From: Diphasiastrum complanatum
Taxonomy: Eukaryota; Streptophyta; Lycopodiopsida; Lycopodiales; Lycopodiaceae
Direction of reading: 5' to 3'
Assembly (NCBI GenBank): GCA_029204225.1
Contig: CM055095.1
Location: forward strand, 56,189,591-56,253,590
Length of the DNA: 64,000 bases
The position numbers and the translations under genes were made by a program. Within the stretch, counting starts at the first letter, position 1. Every line of letters begins with the position of its first letter. The notes below the pieces were generated by a model. It was not told the origin of the DNA and ran no database searches. It worked only from the letters and a program-made list of their open reading frames with translations. Shown here piece after piece: positions 36,319 through 49,219 of the stretch.

Positions 36319-37070
36319 TTAACTCTCCTTAGTAATATTGGCTTTCTTGAGGAATTCTTTCTTCTTGAAACAATTTGAAGCAAAATTTCCCTCCTTACCA
36401 CAAAAGAAGCACTTCTTGTTGGATTTGCAACTTGTTGATGTTTTCGATGAATCCTCATCACTCTCCTCCTTTGACTTGTCCTTCTTGAAATGTTGATGAT
36501 GCTCCTCGCCCCTTCCTCTTGGCTTGTCCGTTGTGAAGTATGCTTTCACCAATCCATCATCCTTCAAGAAAAGCTAATGATCCTCAATAGCTTGTTCTCT
36601 TGCCTACACTCCTCGAAAATGAGAACTCCTTCTAGCACCTCCAAGCTTGGAAGCTCCTCCTTGATTGTATGATATTGGACAAGGTTGGCAAATTTTTCCT
36701 TCAATCCATTTAAGATCACTTGCACTAGCTCTCTTTAATTGAGATAATCTCCTATGCAAGCAAGCTCTCTATGAAGATCTCTGACTCTCAAAACATAATT
36801 TGAAGCACTCTCGTCACTCCTTTGGAAGGTTTGAAAGTTTTGATTCCTTAGTGTGAGCAACCTTAATGTGTTCCTTGTCTCATAGATGGATTTCAATGTG
36901 TCCCAAGCCTCCTTGGCCGAGGTGGATGAGGCACTCAAAAAATCCACAAAAGACTCAAATACAATTGATTTGCATGAAACTATGTGGCTATGACCTCAAA
37001 AAATTGTCTAGATCTCAAATAGATAAGATTGGCAAGCTTTTTCTTGAGTTTTTGGATCAAACAAGCTAGA
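36319..37070 (-). pseudogene. Copia gag with zinc knuckle, broken
   Basis: A minus-strand segment at 36735-36947 reads AWDTLKSIYETRNTLRLLTL and ESASNYVLRVRDLHREL, typical of the copia gag (UBN2) domain. 36319-36567 continues in another frame to the nucleocapsid box CFFCGKEGNFASNC. The box should be CX2CX4HX4C, but asparagine stands where histidine is expected. Frame changes and stops make the gene non-functional. Confidence 0.85.
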
Positions 37071-37453
37071 TGTGAGCCTAAATTGATGTGTCCAATAGGT
37101 TGGGTGCCCTACCCACCTCAATTTGAAATACTATAACTTACTCAAGGCACGTCCAATTGACATGAAATCAATTGCACTAGAAACTGCACTTTACCATCTT
37201 TCCAACAAGCTATTAAGCACTTGATTTGGATCTACCTTGGAGAAACACCAACCATTCAAATTTTGGTGATCTCACACATGCCTAAGAAGTACAGTCTGTA
37301 TAGTAACCATCATGGATCAATTCAAGATGTTTTTTATCCATTTTGACCCTAAAATCCCCTTGATAGCCATAGAGATCCAACTACACTCTCTAGATCTTGA
37401 TTTCAAGGTAAAATTTTCATCACTCTTGATGTATGCATGGATATATTAGGTAA

Positions 37454-37465
37454 GCTCTGATACCA
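37454..37465 (-). other. Primer binding site, initiator-tRNA-Met type
   Basis: TGGTATCAGAGC on the minus strand, directly next to the CA end of the LTR. This is the usual PBS of plant copia elements. Confidence 0.9.
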
Positions 37466-37678
37466 TGTTGGATTTCACATGTGTGGGAGTGCCCAAAAGT
37501 GTGATTGTGATCTCCTAAGATGTGGTGATTGCACATAGATCATACATAGATTGAAAACTAAGATCTATTCCATCAATCTAAGGCAAGAGCACTAAAAGTC
37601 ATGCTTATATCAATCATACAAGTACATTCACACGTGTGGAGCCCTGAGTATGTAAAAACTAAGTATGACCCTCAAACA
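37466..37678 (-). repeat. Copia 5' LTR (213 bp)
   Basis: In minus orientation it starts TGTTTGAGGG and ends AATCCAACA, followed at once by the PBS. It is similar along about 195 bp to 32753-32946, sharing GATCTATTCCATCAA, ATCATACAAGTACATTCACA and CGTGTGGA. Confidence 0.85.
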
Positions 37679-38285
37679 TGATTGGACCAATTTCATGGAT
37701 CTCTAATTGTGTGGTCACATGATCTCAATACAACACATAGGAAGTGTCACTAGCCCTATACCATCACGACATGTGTCAAGTGTCTAACTTTTGGATTTGG
37801 CCTAATCATCATGTGGCATGTGTACTGCTCGAGTTACCTCTAATGCCAAAATTGGCCTAATCACCTACTAACATGTGTAATGACACAAAAAAGTCAATAT
37901 AGCCCCTAACTCAACATAGATAACTTTTTCTATCTTTAATAGGGTGGACCACATCAAAAGATCAACAAAAGATGACATTTGTTTGGAGGTTTAAAAAAAT
38001 AAAGATGCAAAACAACATTAGGTCAATTATGATAGGTACTTCAACACACTCCATGAAAATTTAAAGGAATAAACAATGAGGACTTTAAACTATTGAATTT
38101 TTTAGTTTTGAAAATGCAATAAAAGATGACGGTTAGAATGATGCATTTTGTAACTACACCTTGAAGCACCATTTTGTGCTTGATTGCCAAAGAAGTGTCA
38201 TATGTATTAAAATAAATACAGACATTTTTTACTTAATATGTATCCAGTGGTGGACAAGGGTTTGAATTTGGGTGGGCTCCCATCC
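37679..38285. other. Intergenic sequence between two retroelements
   Basis: Nothing recognised. Confidence 0.4.
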
Positions 38286-38289
38286 TCAA

Positions 38290-39912
38290 ATGATTTTCTA
38301 TTTGACTCGAATCTCTATCTCCTCTTTTTGAGAAAACCTATAAGGTTGCCTAGAGATAGATTGACTTCTTGGAATTAACTCGATCATGTGGTTTACTGAC
38401 CTAGATGACAATAAACCATGAGGTAATTTTGATGGAAATGCATTTTCAAATATACATATGATCTGATTTTTCATTGCTTGTTTGTGATCTAAATTTACTG
38501 AGATAAGAACTACTGAAAATTCACAACCATTTAGATACACATCAGAAACATCCACAATAGGAAAAACAAACATTAAGAAAAACTTCACACTGTGAATAAT
38601 CAAATGATTTTATTATATTAACTGTAGAAAATTCATCTGACGGATGTACAAAATTGTTGCCAAATAAAGTGACTACCTTATCACCCTCAAAGAAAGAGAG
38701 AAAATGCTTCTCAAAATCAATAGCTAGAGACGGTGATTTATTAAATAGCCATTTATAACAAAAAAAATAAATCTGTACGAGGTAGGTCTAAAACATGAAA
38801 ATTAACTAATTCTCTATAATCTTGAATTTCCATTGGGAGATTTGGCACTTTCATGTTTCAAGTCTCCAAGTCTGCTCCTAAAGCTAGATTAACTATGTAT
38901 CTATGATTGCTAGCTTTAGTTGTCAAGCTGAGTTTCTGCACAAGACAAAAATTAATAAAATTACGAGTAGAACTTCTATTTAATATAATACTAACTTCTT
39001 GATCTTTAACTATCATGTTAATCTAAATAGTTCATTGGGCAAGAAAGAAGCAGTAGCCTAGAGATAGGTTAACTTCTTGGAATTAACTCTATCATGTGGT
39101 CTACTAACCTAGATGACAAAAAACCATGAGGTAATTTTGGTGGAAATACATTTTTAAATATACGTATGATCTATTTTTTCATTGCTTGTTCATGATCTAA
39201 ATTTACTAAGATAAGAATTACTGAAAATTCACAACCATTTAGATACACATCAGAAATGCAAACATTCAAAAAAAAACTTCATACTATGAATAATCAAATG
39301 ATTCCATTATATTAATTGTAGAAAATCCATCTGATAGATTTACAAAATTGTTGTCAAATAAAGTGACTACCTTATCACCCTCAAAGAAAGTGAGAACGTG
39401 CTTCTCAAAATCAATAGCTAGAGACGGTGATTTATTAAATAACCATTTATAACAAAAAAAAATTATTAGTACAAGGTAGGTCTAAGACATGAAGATGAAC
39501 TAATTCTCTATAATCTTATATTTTCATTGGGAGATTCGGCACTTTCATGTTTTAAGTCTCCAAGTCTGCTCCTGAAGCTAGATTAGCTATGTATCTATGA
39601 TTGCTAGCTTCAGTTGTCAACAAGCTGAGTTTATGCACAAGACGAGAATTAATAAATTATGAGTAGAACTATTATTTGATAAAATACTAACTTTTTGATC
39701 TTTAACTATCATGTTAACTGAAATAGTTCATTGGGCAAGAAAGAAGCAGTACTAAAAGAACATTCACACTCACAATCAAACAAGTTAATTTCCAAAGTTT
39801 TACCTTTACCACCAGGGATTTTGACCATTTGTGCCACATGTTTCTTCCTTTTAGGACAAAATTTTTATCAAAATTCTATCAAATTTTTTTCTTTGGCAGT
39901 TCCAATGCAATT
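38290..39912 (-). mobile_element. Older Ty3/gypsy element, protease to pre-RT segment
   Basis: The minus strand reads a nucleocapsid/protease region (STRNFINFCLVQKLSL-like text near 38900-39000), a post-protease stretch, and then SVNHMIELIPRSQSISRQPY with RFSQKEEIEIRVK at 38290-38400. That last stretch is the conserved gypsy segment just before the RT. The same minus-strand element continues on the other side of the 39917-46038 insertion with its gag. It is full of stops and frame changes. Confidence 0.75.
38346..39750. repeat. Tandem duplication of about 709 bp inside the older gypsy element
   Basis: Copy 1 (about 38346-39054) and copy 2 (about 39055-39750) share GCCTAGAGATAGATTGACTT, ATGGTGATTT-type runs and the end GTTCATTGGGCAAGAAAGAA. 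Substitutions are scattered, so the duplication is fairly old. It repeats the protease region and would have disabled pol. Confidence 0.9.
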
Positions 39913-39916
39913 TGAC

Positions 39917-40656
39917 TGTTGTGGGTATTTCATGTATACAAATAAATAAGTGGGTCCCACCACTTAAAATACTGTTGGCCAAGCCTTGCCTAGTGGGCCC
40001 CGCCACAGTACAATAGAATAATAAGTGCAAGGCACTGGCATCCTGTGTGTATAAGCCCAGCCACCAATGAGCACAAGTAGCAAGTTCTAATTCCTAGGAA
40101 TAAGAGACTAGGGGCTTAAAACTCTAAAATGACATTAGAGGCCCTAAGTCAAGTTGCAAATAAAAAAGCTAAAAGGGCCCAACTTAAAACTCACATGAAT
40201 CATGTGAGTGCCCTTGTGCTTTCTTTTAAGTTGTGTTTATTTTAAAGGCTTGGATTAGAATCCTTGCCCCAATGAAGTGGCCAATGAGAGTAAAGGAGGC
40301 TCACCTCTAAAATCTATAAGAGGGAGTCATTTCCTTTGTATTGTATCGTCTTCCATTCTCAATCTAATAAAACTCTCTTGGTTTCTCCATCTCCATCTCC
40401 CTCTCTTTCTCTCCTCTCTCTCTCTCTCTTCTCCCTCTCTCTTCTCCCTCTCTCCCTACGTTGGGATAGAATAGCTTTGGGTAGGCGCTCAAGCCCCCGA
40501 AGCCTTTCTCAACCTAGGCGTTCTCTCTCTCCCTCTCTCCACTCTCTTTCTCCTCTTTCTCCTCTTTCTCCTCTCCCTCTCTCTTCTTGCTATGCAGGTG
40601 AAGACGAGGTTGCCGCTCCCAGCGACGGACCCCTATGCTACATCGATGACACAACA
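39917..40656 (+). repeat. 5' LTR of the TR-GAG element (740 bp)
   Basis: TG...CA ends. It contains CTATAAGAGG near 40314 as a likely TATA-type promoter site, AATAAA at 40366-40371 as a likely polyadenylation signal, and an interrupted CT-rich block. Compared with the 3' LTR it lacks about 14 bp before TTTAAGTTGTG. Confidence 0.95.
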
Positions 40657-40657
40657 G

Positions 40658-40675
40658 TGGCGCCGTTGCTGGGGA
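40658..40675 (+). other. Primer binding site, TGGCGCCGTTGC type
   Basis: TGGCGCCGTTGCTGGGGA, one base after the LTR end. It differs by one base from TGGCGCCGTTGCCGGGGA, the PBS widely seen in plant gypsy elements of the Tat/Athila side. Confidence 0.9.
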
Positions 40676-41160
40676 GTGCCAGACACTCGTTTCGCCGCAT
40701 AGCTTTCTTACTCACTTTCTCTTTTCCTCTATCTCTCTTTTCTTCTCTCTCACCATTTATTTTCACCAAAAAATCAAATTTTAGGGGTAGAATAGTGTGA
40801 GTAGTATTAGTTTTTGCCATTTTTTTGTGATTTTTTTTGTTTGTTTCAACTGTAGGGAGAGAATGTGGGAATGGAGGATTAGATCCAAGCACCCAATCCC
40901 TTCATTAATCCATAAAATCCATAAAAATCAGAAAAAAAGCTCAAAATCTATTTTTGGAGGGAAAAAGAGAGGCAAAATCTCATCAGATTTTGATTTCTCA
41001 AAAACCAGTGGGCATGAACCTTCACATGACTGGCAGTAGCTCCAGGGTACTGTCCTAGACCTGCATAGAAGCCTGCGAGGGTTAGTTCCCATCAGATTTT
41101 GAAAAAATAGAGAAAAACCCAAAAACAATTCAAAAATCCTTTGTAAAAATCATTTTTTTT

Positions 41161-42750
41161 AAAAACTCAAAACTAACCTTTGCAGAGCTCTTTGAAGTTC
41201 CATCTCACTGAGACCAGGACACAGAGAAGTCTGCGAGGGTTAGATCCCAAAAAAAGTGCCCCTGCGAAGGTTCCCAAGAGCAAAAAATGGCCTAAAACAT
41301 TCTCAAACAACAAATTTTTGAGTTTCCTTGGGAAGTAACCTTCGTAGAGCTCTCTGAAGTTCCATCTCATTGAGACAAGGACACAGAGAAGTCTGCAAGA
41401 GTTAGATCCCAAAAAAAGTGCTCCTGTGAAGGTTCCCAAGAGCAAAAAGTGGCCTAGAATCTTCTCAGACAACAAATTTTGAGTTTCCTTGGGAAGTAAC
41501 CTTCGTAGAGCTCTCTGAAGTTCCATATCATTGAGACAAGGACACAGAGAAGTCTGCGAGAGTTAGATCCCAAAAAAAGTGCCCCTGTGAAGGTTCCCAA
41601 GAGCAAAAAGTGGCCTAGAACCTTCTCAGACAGCAAATTTTTGAGTTTCTCTGGGAAGTAAATCTCGCAGCTTGGTAAGCAAGTGGATCTGACTCAGATA
41701 CAAGCACATACCAACCTGCGAAGATTAGTTCCTAGAAAATCTCAAAATTTGGCCAAAAAACCACAAAAAAATGCAGTTTTTTCAAGAGTTTTTGAGTTTC
41801 CTTGGGAAGTAAATCTTGCAAATTGGTGAGCAAGTGAATCTAATTGAGATACAATTGCATACCAGTCTGTGAGGGTTTGTTCCTAGAAAATCCTAAAATT
41901 ATGTAAAAAAAACCCCAAAAAAATGCATTTTTTTCAAGATTTTTTGATTTTCCTAGGGAAGTAACTCTCGCAGCTTGGTGAGCAGATGAAACTCACTGAG
42001 ATACAAGTGCATACCAGTCTGCAAGGGTTTGTTCCCAAAAAATCTTAAAATTTTGCAAAAAAACCCCCCAAAAAATGCACTTTTTTCAAGATTTTTTTGA
42101 GTTTCCTAGGGAAGTAACTCTCGTAGCTTGGTGAGCATCTGAATCTAACTGAGATACAAGTGCATACCAGTCTGAGAGGGTTTGTTCCCAGAAAATATTA
42201 AACTTTTGCAAGAAAACCCCAAAAAAATGCACTTTTTTCAAGATTTTTTGAGTTTCCTTGGGAAGTAACTCTTGCAGCTTGGTGATCAACTGAATCTGAC
42301 TGAGATACAAGTGCATACTAGTCCGCGAGGGGTTTTTCTTAGAAAATCTTGAAATTTTGCAAAAGAACCCCAAAAAATGCATTGAGTTTCCTTGGAAAGT
42401 AACTCTTGCAGCTTGGTGAGCATTAAATCTGACTGAGAAACAAGTGCATACCAGTTTGCGATGGTTTGTTCCCTGAAAATCTTAAAATTTTGCAAAAAAC
42501 CCCCAAAAAATGCACTTTTTTCAAAAAAAATTTGAGTTTCCTTGGGAAGTAACTCTCACAGCTTGGTGAGCAGCTGAATCTGACTGAGATACACGTACAT
42601 ACTAGTCTGCGAGGGTTTGTTTCCAGAAAATCTTAAAATTTTGCAAAAAGACCCTAAAAAATGCACTTTTCCATGGTTTTTTGAGATCTGCTGGGAAGTA
42701 ACCTTTGCAAAGAGCTTTTTAGATAGATCTAACCAAGATCTGGCTACTGT
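41161..42750 (+). repeat. Leader tandem repeats, about ten units of 134-162 bp
   Basis: The anchor GGGAAGTAA(C/A) recurs at about 41330, 41491, 41653, 41803, 41955, 42109, 42260, 42393, 42543 and 42692, with an earlier partial unit at 41177. The first units share CTCTGAAGTTCCATCTCA and GACACAGAGAAGTCTGCGAG. Later units share GCTTGGTGAGCA, GATACAAGTGCATACCAGTC and an A/C-rich end. They lie between PBS and gag. Minus-strand open frames here are by-products of the repeat. Confidence 0.9.
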
Positions 42751-43195
42751 GAAATTTTTGTGAAGATCCAATGGTTAGATTTAAAAATATCTAAGAAAAA
42801 GTGCCAAAAAACTGAGTTTTTTTCAAGATCTTGACAAATCTGCCCATCAAGAACTCTTGTAGAACTCACATTGTCTAGAAATGGTCTAGATACAGCTACT
42901 GTAGGAAGGTTGAAGGTTCGATTTACTCAGATCTGAAGAAATCTCCCAAAAAAAAAAACAAACTATCCTTCCATTCTTCTGTCCCATCTCTATTCCATCT
43001 TCTATTTCCATCTCTGCTAGATAAATCCATTCCTATCTCTATTCTCATCCATACTAATCCACCGTTTATTGATTCTCTTCTCTTTTTCTTCTTCATCCCC
43101 CACAAAAAAAAAAAAGGGTTGGAACACCAGAGTCATTGAGCAAACCTTGAAGCAATTCACCAACCAGCTACTTTGCAACATTCTAGTGTTGAACT

Positions 43196-44842
43196 ATGGA
43201 GACTGCCCTTGTAGGATTATCAAAATTTAAAAAGTTCCCTCCTGGAACAATCCGAGACTACACCTATCGGATCTATCATCTAGTGAAGGATTGTAATCCA
43301 CCGATTCCTGAACAGATCGTCATGGCAAAATACTATGCTGGACTACCCAAAAGAATCAGATTTGGTATGGCAGAATTAGCATCCTATGCGTCACCTGTAC
43401 AACTCTGTAAGGATGCTGCCAAGATGGAAATCTCACTTGGGAAGAAAGATTTTCCCTATCTAGATGAGAAATCAGAGGAACAAAGGTTGAAAACAAGCAA
43501 TGATCCAACAAGAATGGAACCCCATGCAAGGCAACAAAGTGCAGCAAGGTCAAGCAGAACAAGTGCAGCGGAAGACCTAGAACCTTGCACTTTAAGCTGT
43601 CAACAAGCTTATGCTCGCTCTATTAAGTTTCTTGAAAAGGACGAATGTACCTTCTGCTTTGGAGATCATCCAAGTACCAGGTGTCCAATCAAGAATCCGC
43701 GCTTGTTAAAAGGATAAAATACAGAGCAACAGGCTTGTCGACAACAAGATCCAGCGGTTCAACGGTCAAAAGCAAAATCAAGCCAACAAGGAGCTCACCA
43801 GAAGGGTGGATGTCAGATTGATCCATCTAAATCATGAGTTTCTTCAACAAACAGTGGCAAGGTAGAAGTTTTGGTTATATCCTCTTGCATGTCACCGAAT
43901 TCAATGGAGGACCATAACAGCCCACCAGTCTATTTTGTGAAAGATCCTAAGGGGAATCTGTTACCGGTGTATGCCTATCACCTTAGAGGTGATGTCATAC
44001 TGCACTCAGTTAGGTGCTATGGATGTGGAGGAAAACACCGACGTGCCGAATGTCCACACCCAGGGGATCCGTCAACATTTGATCCCTCATGTTCAGAATG
44101 CGGAGTTAATCATCCATGCCAAGATTGCCCGATGAGAAATTCACAAATAGCTAGGAGGCATTTGGCCTATGTAGACCGACATGCACCTGCGGTAACCCTT
44201 CCACCTCGAATGTACTACAAAAGAAAAACCTTAGTGCCACCGGGTTATGAAGCGAGTGACGAAGAAGAAAATCTGACAAAAGTCCCAAGGTACGCAAAGA
44301 TACCCTCGGGCAAACAAGTAGAACCATCACATAAGACAAAGATGGTAGAATTCATCAAGCCAACGACTGTCGAGGAAATCAAAACACGGGCAACCGAGGA
44401 ACTCCAGCAGATTTTGTCAGGGCTTTTTTTGCACTCAATGCGAAGAATTCTTAGTGATGAATTACAAAGGGGACTAGCGTCAACAGGGCAACTTGAAGGC
44501 AATTCAGCACAAGATCCAAGAAAAAGTGCCATCACGCAGCCTTCAATGGGAAAGTGCAATGACCAAGAGAAGACTAAAGTTGATGATTGCCCCTCAACGA
44601 GCAAGATTCAACCAAAGTCTAATTGCTCCACAATTCAACAGACCCCCAAATCAACGCCAATTCGGGGTATATCCATTCTGCAAAGGCCAAATCCAGGGAA
44701 TCCAAGCCCAAAATGGCCAATTGTACAACAAGAACCAGAACCTACAATGATAAAGCCTTGTCCTAAATCTATGATATTGACTGCTGAGGAAAGTCGTCAG
44801 GCTGATGCATGCTTTGAATACCTGGACAGACAAGAGCATTAA
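43196..44842 (+). pseudogene. Gag of the TR-GAG element, three zinc knuckles, two in-frame stops
   Basis: A single frame runs from ATG 43196 to TAA at 44840-44842, interrupted by TAA at 43715-43717 and TGA at 43838-43840. Another frame just upstream (EQTLKQFTNQLLCNILVLNY) looks like the lost N-terminal part. The capsid part includes TIRDYTYRIYHLVKDCNPP and MAKYYAGLPKRIRFGMAELA. Three CX2CX3HX4C boxes follow: CTFCFGDHPSTRC, CYGCGGKHRRAEC and CSECGVNHPCQDC. The spacing CX3H is one residue shorter than the usual retroviral CX4H. The C-terminal half is basic and proline/glutamine-rich. No protease motif appears. Confidence 0.85.
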
Positions 44843-45218
44843 GAAAACACGTCATATCCACATTATGATTTGGGGGAGTCTATGGCATTGGGATCAGTTG
44901 CGCCAATCTATGAAGATCCATTATATCAGCAAGATTTATGTTGGGATCCTCCGATGGAATGCCTCGACTACCCAATTGTCAATGAACAAGGTTATCTGAT
45001 ATGGCCACCAGACCCTTATGTGTATTATTGAAAATCTGGCAAGTCTAGGTTCTTGCTGATCAACAATCAATAAAGCCTCAGTTTTTATGTAAGCGAATTC
45101 TATCCACGCCTTTCCTGAAGCACCCATGTCCCAGCAATAAACGAATCGACAATAGCGCCCCTTCAAAACAATTGCAGCCTAGTGCCGAGGGACCGCCACT
45201 ATTTTGGGCCGTGGACCT

Positions 45219-46038
<820 letters not shown>

Positions 46039-46043
46039 TTGAC

Positions 46044-46470
46044 CCAATGCTTCCTGGATGCCATCATTGTGGAATCATATGCTTTCGCTATCCAACAAGC
46101 ATCTTTGAGGTTCCGAAGCATATTTCTTCTGCATTCATTTCAATAATCGGTAGGCAACCCTAGGACAAACTGCCAAAGTGCCAATTTAGGATCGAATGAT
46201 GGAACTCGATGCTAGAGTTCCATGGATTCTTGGATATAAGAGTCTAAGAACTTACTCTCCATCTTGTAGTTCATGAACTTTTGGTAATAATTAACATCAT
46301 TTGCAATAACGAAAGCTTTCTCGAATATTTTCGTGAATGCTTCCCAGGTCATGGATTTTTTACTATGAAATCATGCTGCCATGATGACGCCACCATGACG
46401 AGTGGAGATAACACAAATTTCGGTCCCGAGTAAGTCTCAGGTTGGAATATGAGATTCGGAGAAGACAACA
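46044..46470 (-). pseudogene. Gag of the older gypsy element
   Basis: The minus strand reads MTWEAFTKIFEKAFVIANDV, NYYQKFMNYKMESKFLDSYI, a stop, then HRVPSFDPKLALWQFVLGLP and NECRRNMLRNLKDAC. This is the central gypsy gag domain. It ends exactly at the TTGAC target site, and the protease of the same strand lies beyond the insertion at 39.9 kb, so one gypsy element was split. Confidence 0.8.
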
Positions 46471-47500
46471 ATTTCACGTAGTTTAATAGAATCTCCATTT
46501 ACTGATCTCATAAATTATTTTGATGATTCCTGTTATTGAATGCAGTACTCAATTATCGATAGATTTGAAGGTATAATAGGATTTGTGGCTTCTTCAGTCA
46601 TCAAGAATTATCTAAAACAAGAAATAATTGACCATAGTTAACGAATACGTCCATTCTTAACCTTAATGAGATATTGTCACCAATTCTGACCGAATATGAC
46701 TTCTAGTATGGTCAAATTACTGATCTTAGTTCATTTCATAGATAATTAGAAAACTTGAGAAAACCTAAAAAATTTGAATTTTTAGCATTTGATTTGAATT
46801 TTTTTTTACATAATTCAAAAATTTGACGAAAAGTACAGTTAGTGCAAAGGCAATTGAAATAAAAAAAACAACTTATAGCTCAATTCCTAGTGTCACTATG
46901 ATAATGTCAGTCTGACATGCAAAGCATATGACAAACTATAAAAACATCATTACAAAATTCTTTTTTCCATAATATCCAATTCTACGAAATTTGTCAATCA
47001 TTATCACCATTCTATGACCCAACCATCAGAGTCATTGATAAATCCTCATTCAAGGTCCACAAGGTGATTCACGTTAATATGTAATCAAATCTATGAAAAA
47101 CTTACAAAAATCATGAATTTTAGCAATATTTCTAGTTTTTTCATTACATAAAGCTGATTTCTATCTTATGCATCCACATATCGCTCACTTGCAGCTTAAT
47201 TTACTTATTACAACCAATAACAACATGCAAGTGAAAACACTAAGGAATCATCCAATTGAAAGCCTGTTCTATACTTGAAAGAGAAATTTGGGCGATCCAC
47301 TACCAACATCCGATGAAAAGCTTCAAAACTCTAGTTTTTTTTATCTTCATAAGCCTTGTTCTAATACCTATTAATCGACTAATTGACTTTTAATCTTCAT
47401 CCAACTCTTTATCTAGACCTACAAAAATCTTCGTGTTTCTACACATTCTGCAGAACTACTTGGAAATGGCTCACAAGATGTTTATTGACATCATTGACAA
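46471..47500. other. AT-rich sequence upstream of the older gypsy gag
   Basis: May include the leader or LTR of that element. No terminal repeat could be matched. Confidence 0.35.
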
Positions 47501-47600
47501 ACTTCAAAGACTTCGACACTTCGGTGACTTCGGAGACTTTGGCCACTTTGGTAACTTCAGCCACTTCAGCCACTTCAATGACTTCGGCCACTTCGGCCAT
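47501..47600 (+). repeat. 9-bp tandem repeats, CACTTCGGC type
   Basis: About ten degenerate copies of (G/C)ACTTCGG(C/A)(C/G) in a row. The 9-bp period keeps a frame open rich in Thr, Ser and Ala, which is not taken as a gene. Confidence 0.85.
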
Positions 47601-47639
47601 GTCGATTGATTTTGACAGTTAATGTTCCACTCGTCTTGA

Positions 47640-48250
47640 AGCTAAAGACTTGCTCTAATCTCATATCAAGTAAATTTCCAAGAATCACCAACTGGATGGA
47701 TGCCAGCTCACTATGGCCCACTGGCCATTATGATCTATGACCTGATTAGTCGTCCTACTATTGGACGTTGCCACATTTGCTTAGTATAAATAGCTACTCA
47801 TACTTCTACATTTTAACAAGTATCATCAAAGCATAGTTAACATCTCTCTCAAGCTTTCAAGCTTGAACACTCTTGAGCATTCATAAGATCTCACAAGCTC
47901 AGTTCTTTAGAGTTGATTTAGAGTTTGCTATTGCGCCTATTGCTTATTAGCAGAAGTGCTTAATTCAGTCAGAGATAGCTCAGTGCACGTGGCTTTGATC
48001 CATAGTCCCTTTGTGCTCATTTCCATTCTGATTTGTTTCTTTTACTGAATCAATCTATCTTTTATTGCATTCAATATCATATCAATATGCATGCATCTCT
48101 GTAATTCTTTTGTAACTGATAATCTCTTATTATTTGTCTGATAATTCAATGCTTTATGTTTGTCTACATAATCACTTAGCTGCTAGTGATTTCAAAGTTA
48201 GTTGCTAAAGATTGAACGTGATTTCTATCACTACTTTTGTTCAGTATTGA
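47640..48250 (+). other. Possible LTR/leader of the copia gag at 48.4 kb
   Basis: Contains a good TATA-type site (AGTATAAATAGC near 47787) about 670 bp upstream of a copia gag on the same strand. A second LTR and a clear PBS were not found, so the label is inference. Confidence 0.3.
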
Positions 48251-48458
48251 TAGGCGTAGTCATGCACAAGAAAAAAGGTTTCTTCCACCACGCTTGATAA
48301 ATTGTTTACCTACTTCGATTTGTTGAATTATTTTCTCTTTCATCTCATCACCTCTTTCCAACAATCTTGAGAGGAGAAGCTTTATGGCCCTGGGTGGATG
48401 ACACTGAGGAGATGCCTGCCAACACAGGGAAGGAGCTTCGATCTCTAATGCAAGAGCG

Positions 48459-49030
48459 ATGTGGGATGCACTCATCACTAGATTTCAGACCAAGTCACAA
48501 AATCAAATCATGTATCTGGAAGGTCAGCTTACCTATCTAAGATGGGATGGCAAAGATCTCACAAGCTTCATAAAAAAAATGAAGAATCTCTTCCTCTCCT
48601 TGCACAATGTAGAGCATGCTGCCTCACAAGAGAAGCAACTCATTTACCTTCTCCACTCTCTACCAAAATCTTTCCAGATAACCCATACTCTACTGGCCAA
48701 AGATCTTGACATGACTTTCAAGAAGGCTATCATTGACATCAAGGAAGAAGTGGAGCACTACGACGACAAGAACGAGTCTGATCAGGCTCTCTACAACAAT
48801 AGAGATCAGCGAAAGAAGAAGCCTCAGCCTAAGAGGGAGTCAGCCAGAAGACAAGATCAGAATCATCATAAAGAGGGAAATCAAGAAGGGAGATGGTAAG
48901 GCAGGAGCAAGAACAAGCAGCAAGGCGGTGAGAAGACGACCTACGTCAGATGCAGATGTGACGGCCACACGGTGGACACATGCTAGCTAAATCCAAAGAT
49001 CGATTGCATACACTGTCATAAGAAGGGTCA
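48459..49030 (+). pseudogene. Copia gag (UBN2 type) with two zinc knuckles, broken
   Basis: The frame reads MWDALITRFQTKSQNQIMYL, LSLHNVEHAASQEKQLIYLL and SLPKSFQITHTLL, then a lysine/arginine-rich tail. In another frame come CRCDGHTVDTC, a stop, and CIHCHKKGHVAVDL, two zinc knuckle remnants (the second is CX2CX4H and lacks the last Cys). The gag ends abruptly where the dispersed repeat at 49053 begins. Confidence 0.85.
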
Positions 49031-49052
49031 TGTAGCGGTAGACTTACCCATT

Positions 49053-49219
49053 GAAGTGCTGAAAATTGAAGTTTTTGGGGGTAAATTGCCACCAATTGAG
49101 AGAAGAAAAATTTAAGTCTTTTTATAACACAATGAAGAGTCAAGTATAGTTCGACATACAATTGAAAGATTGAAATTTCAATCATTTGATGGCATGTTAT
49201 GTCTCGTCAAGTGACCAAG
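49053..49219 (+). repeat. Dispersed repeat, copy 2 (mate at 11900-12067)
   Basis: Same orientation and same ends as the copy at 11900. It directly truncates the copia gag, which suggests insertion or recombination at this point. Confidence 0.85.

Larger units (their letters stand above)
32753..37678 (-). mobile_element. Minus-strand copia LTR element with gag and protease, decayed
   Basis: Two similar terminal blocks in the same orientation (37466-37678 and 32753-32946) bracket minus-strand gag and protease remnants. A perfect TGGTATCAGAGC primer binding site lies directly inside the 37466 end. Integrase and RT are not visible. The stretch at 33.0-33.9 kb holds a second gag with its own PBS-like site, so another copia element is nested here or abuts it. 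No target-site duplication was found (GGGTG and TGATT flanks), so the two LTRs may not belong to one insertion. Confidence 0.7.

Noticed and set aside
32753-37678. A single clean copia insertion with target-site duplication
   Set aside because: The flanking 5-mers differ (GGGTG and TGATT) and a second gag lies inside, so one simple insertion is not supported.
41173-42771. Several minus-strand open frames with repeated FLGSNxRRLLCVLVS-like text
   Set aside because: They read through the tandem leader repeat of the TR-GAG element and lie antisense to it.
47383-47622. Open frame ending in Thr/Ser/Ala repeats
   Set aside because: Its second half is the 9-bp tandem repeat; no domain or splice support.
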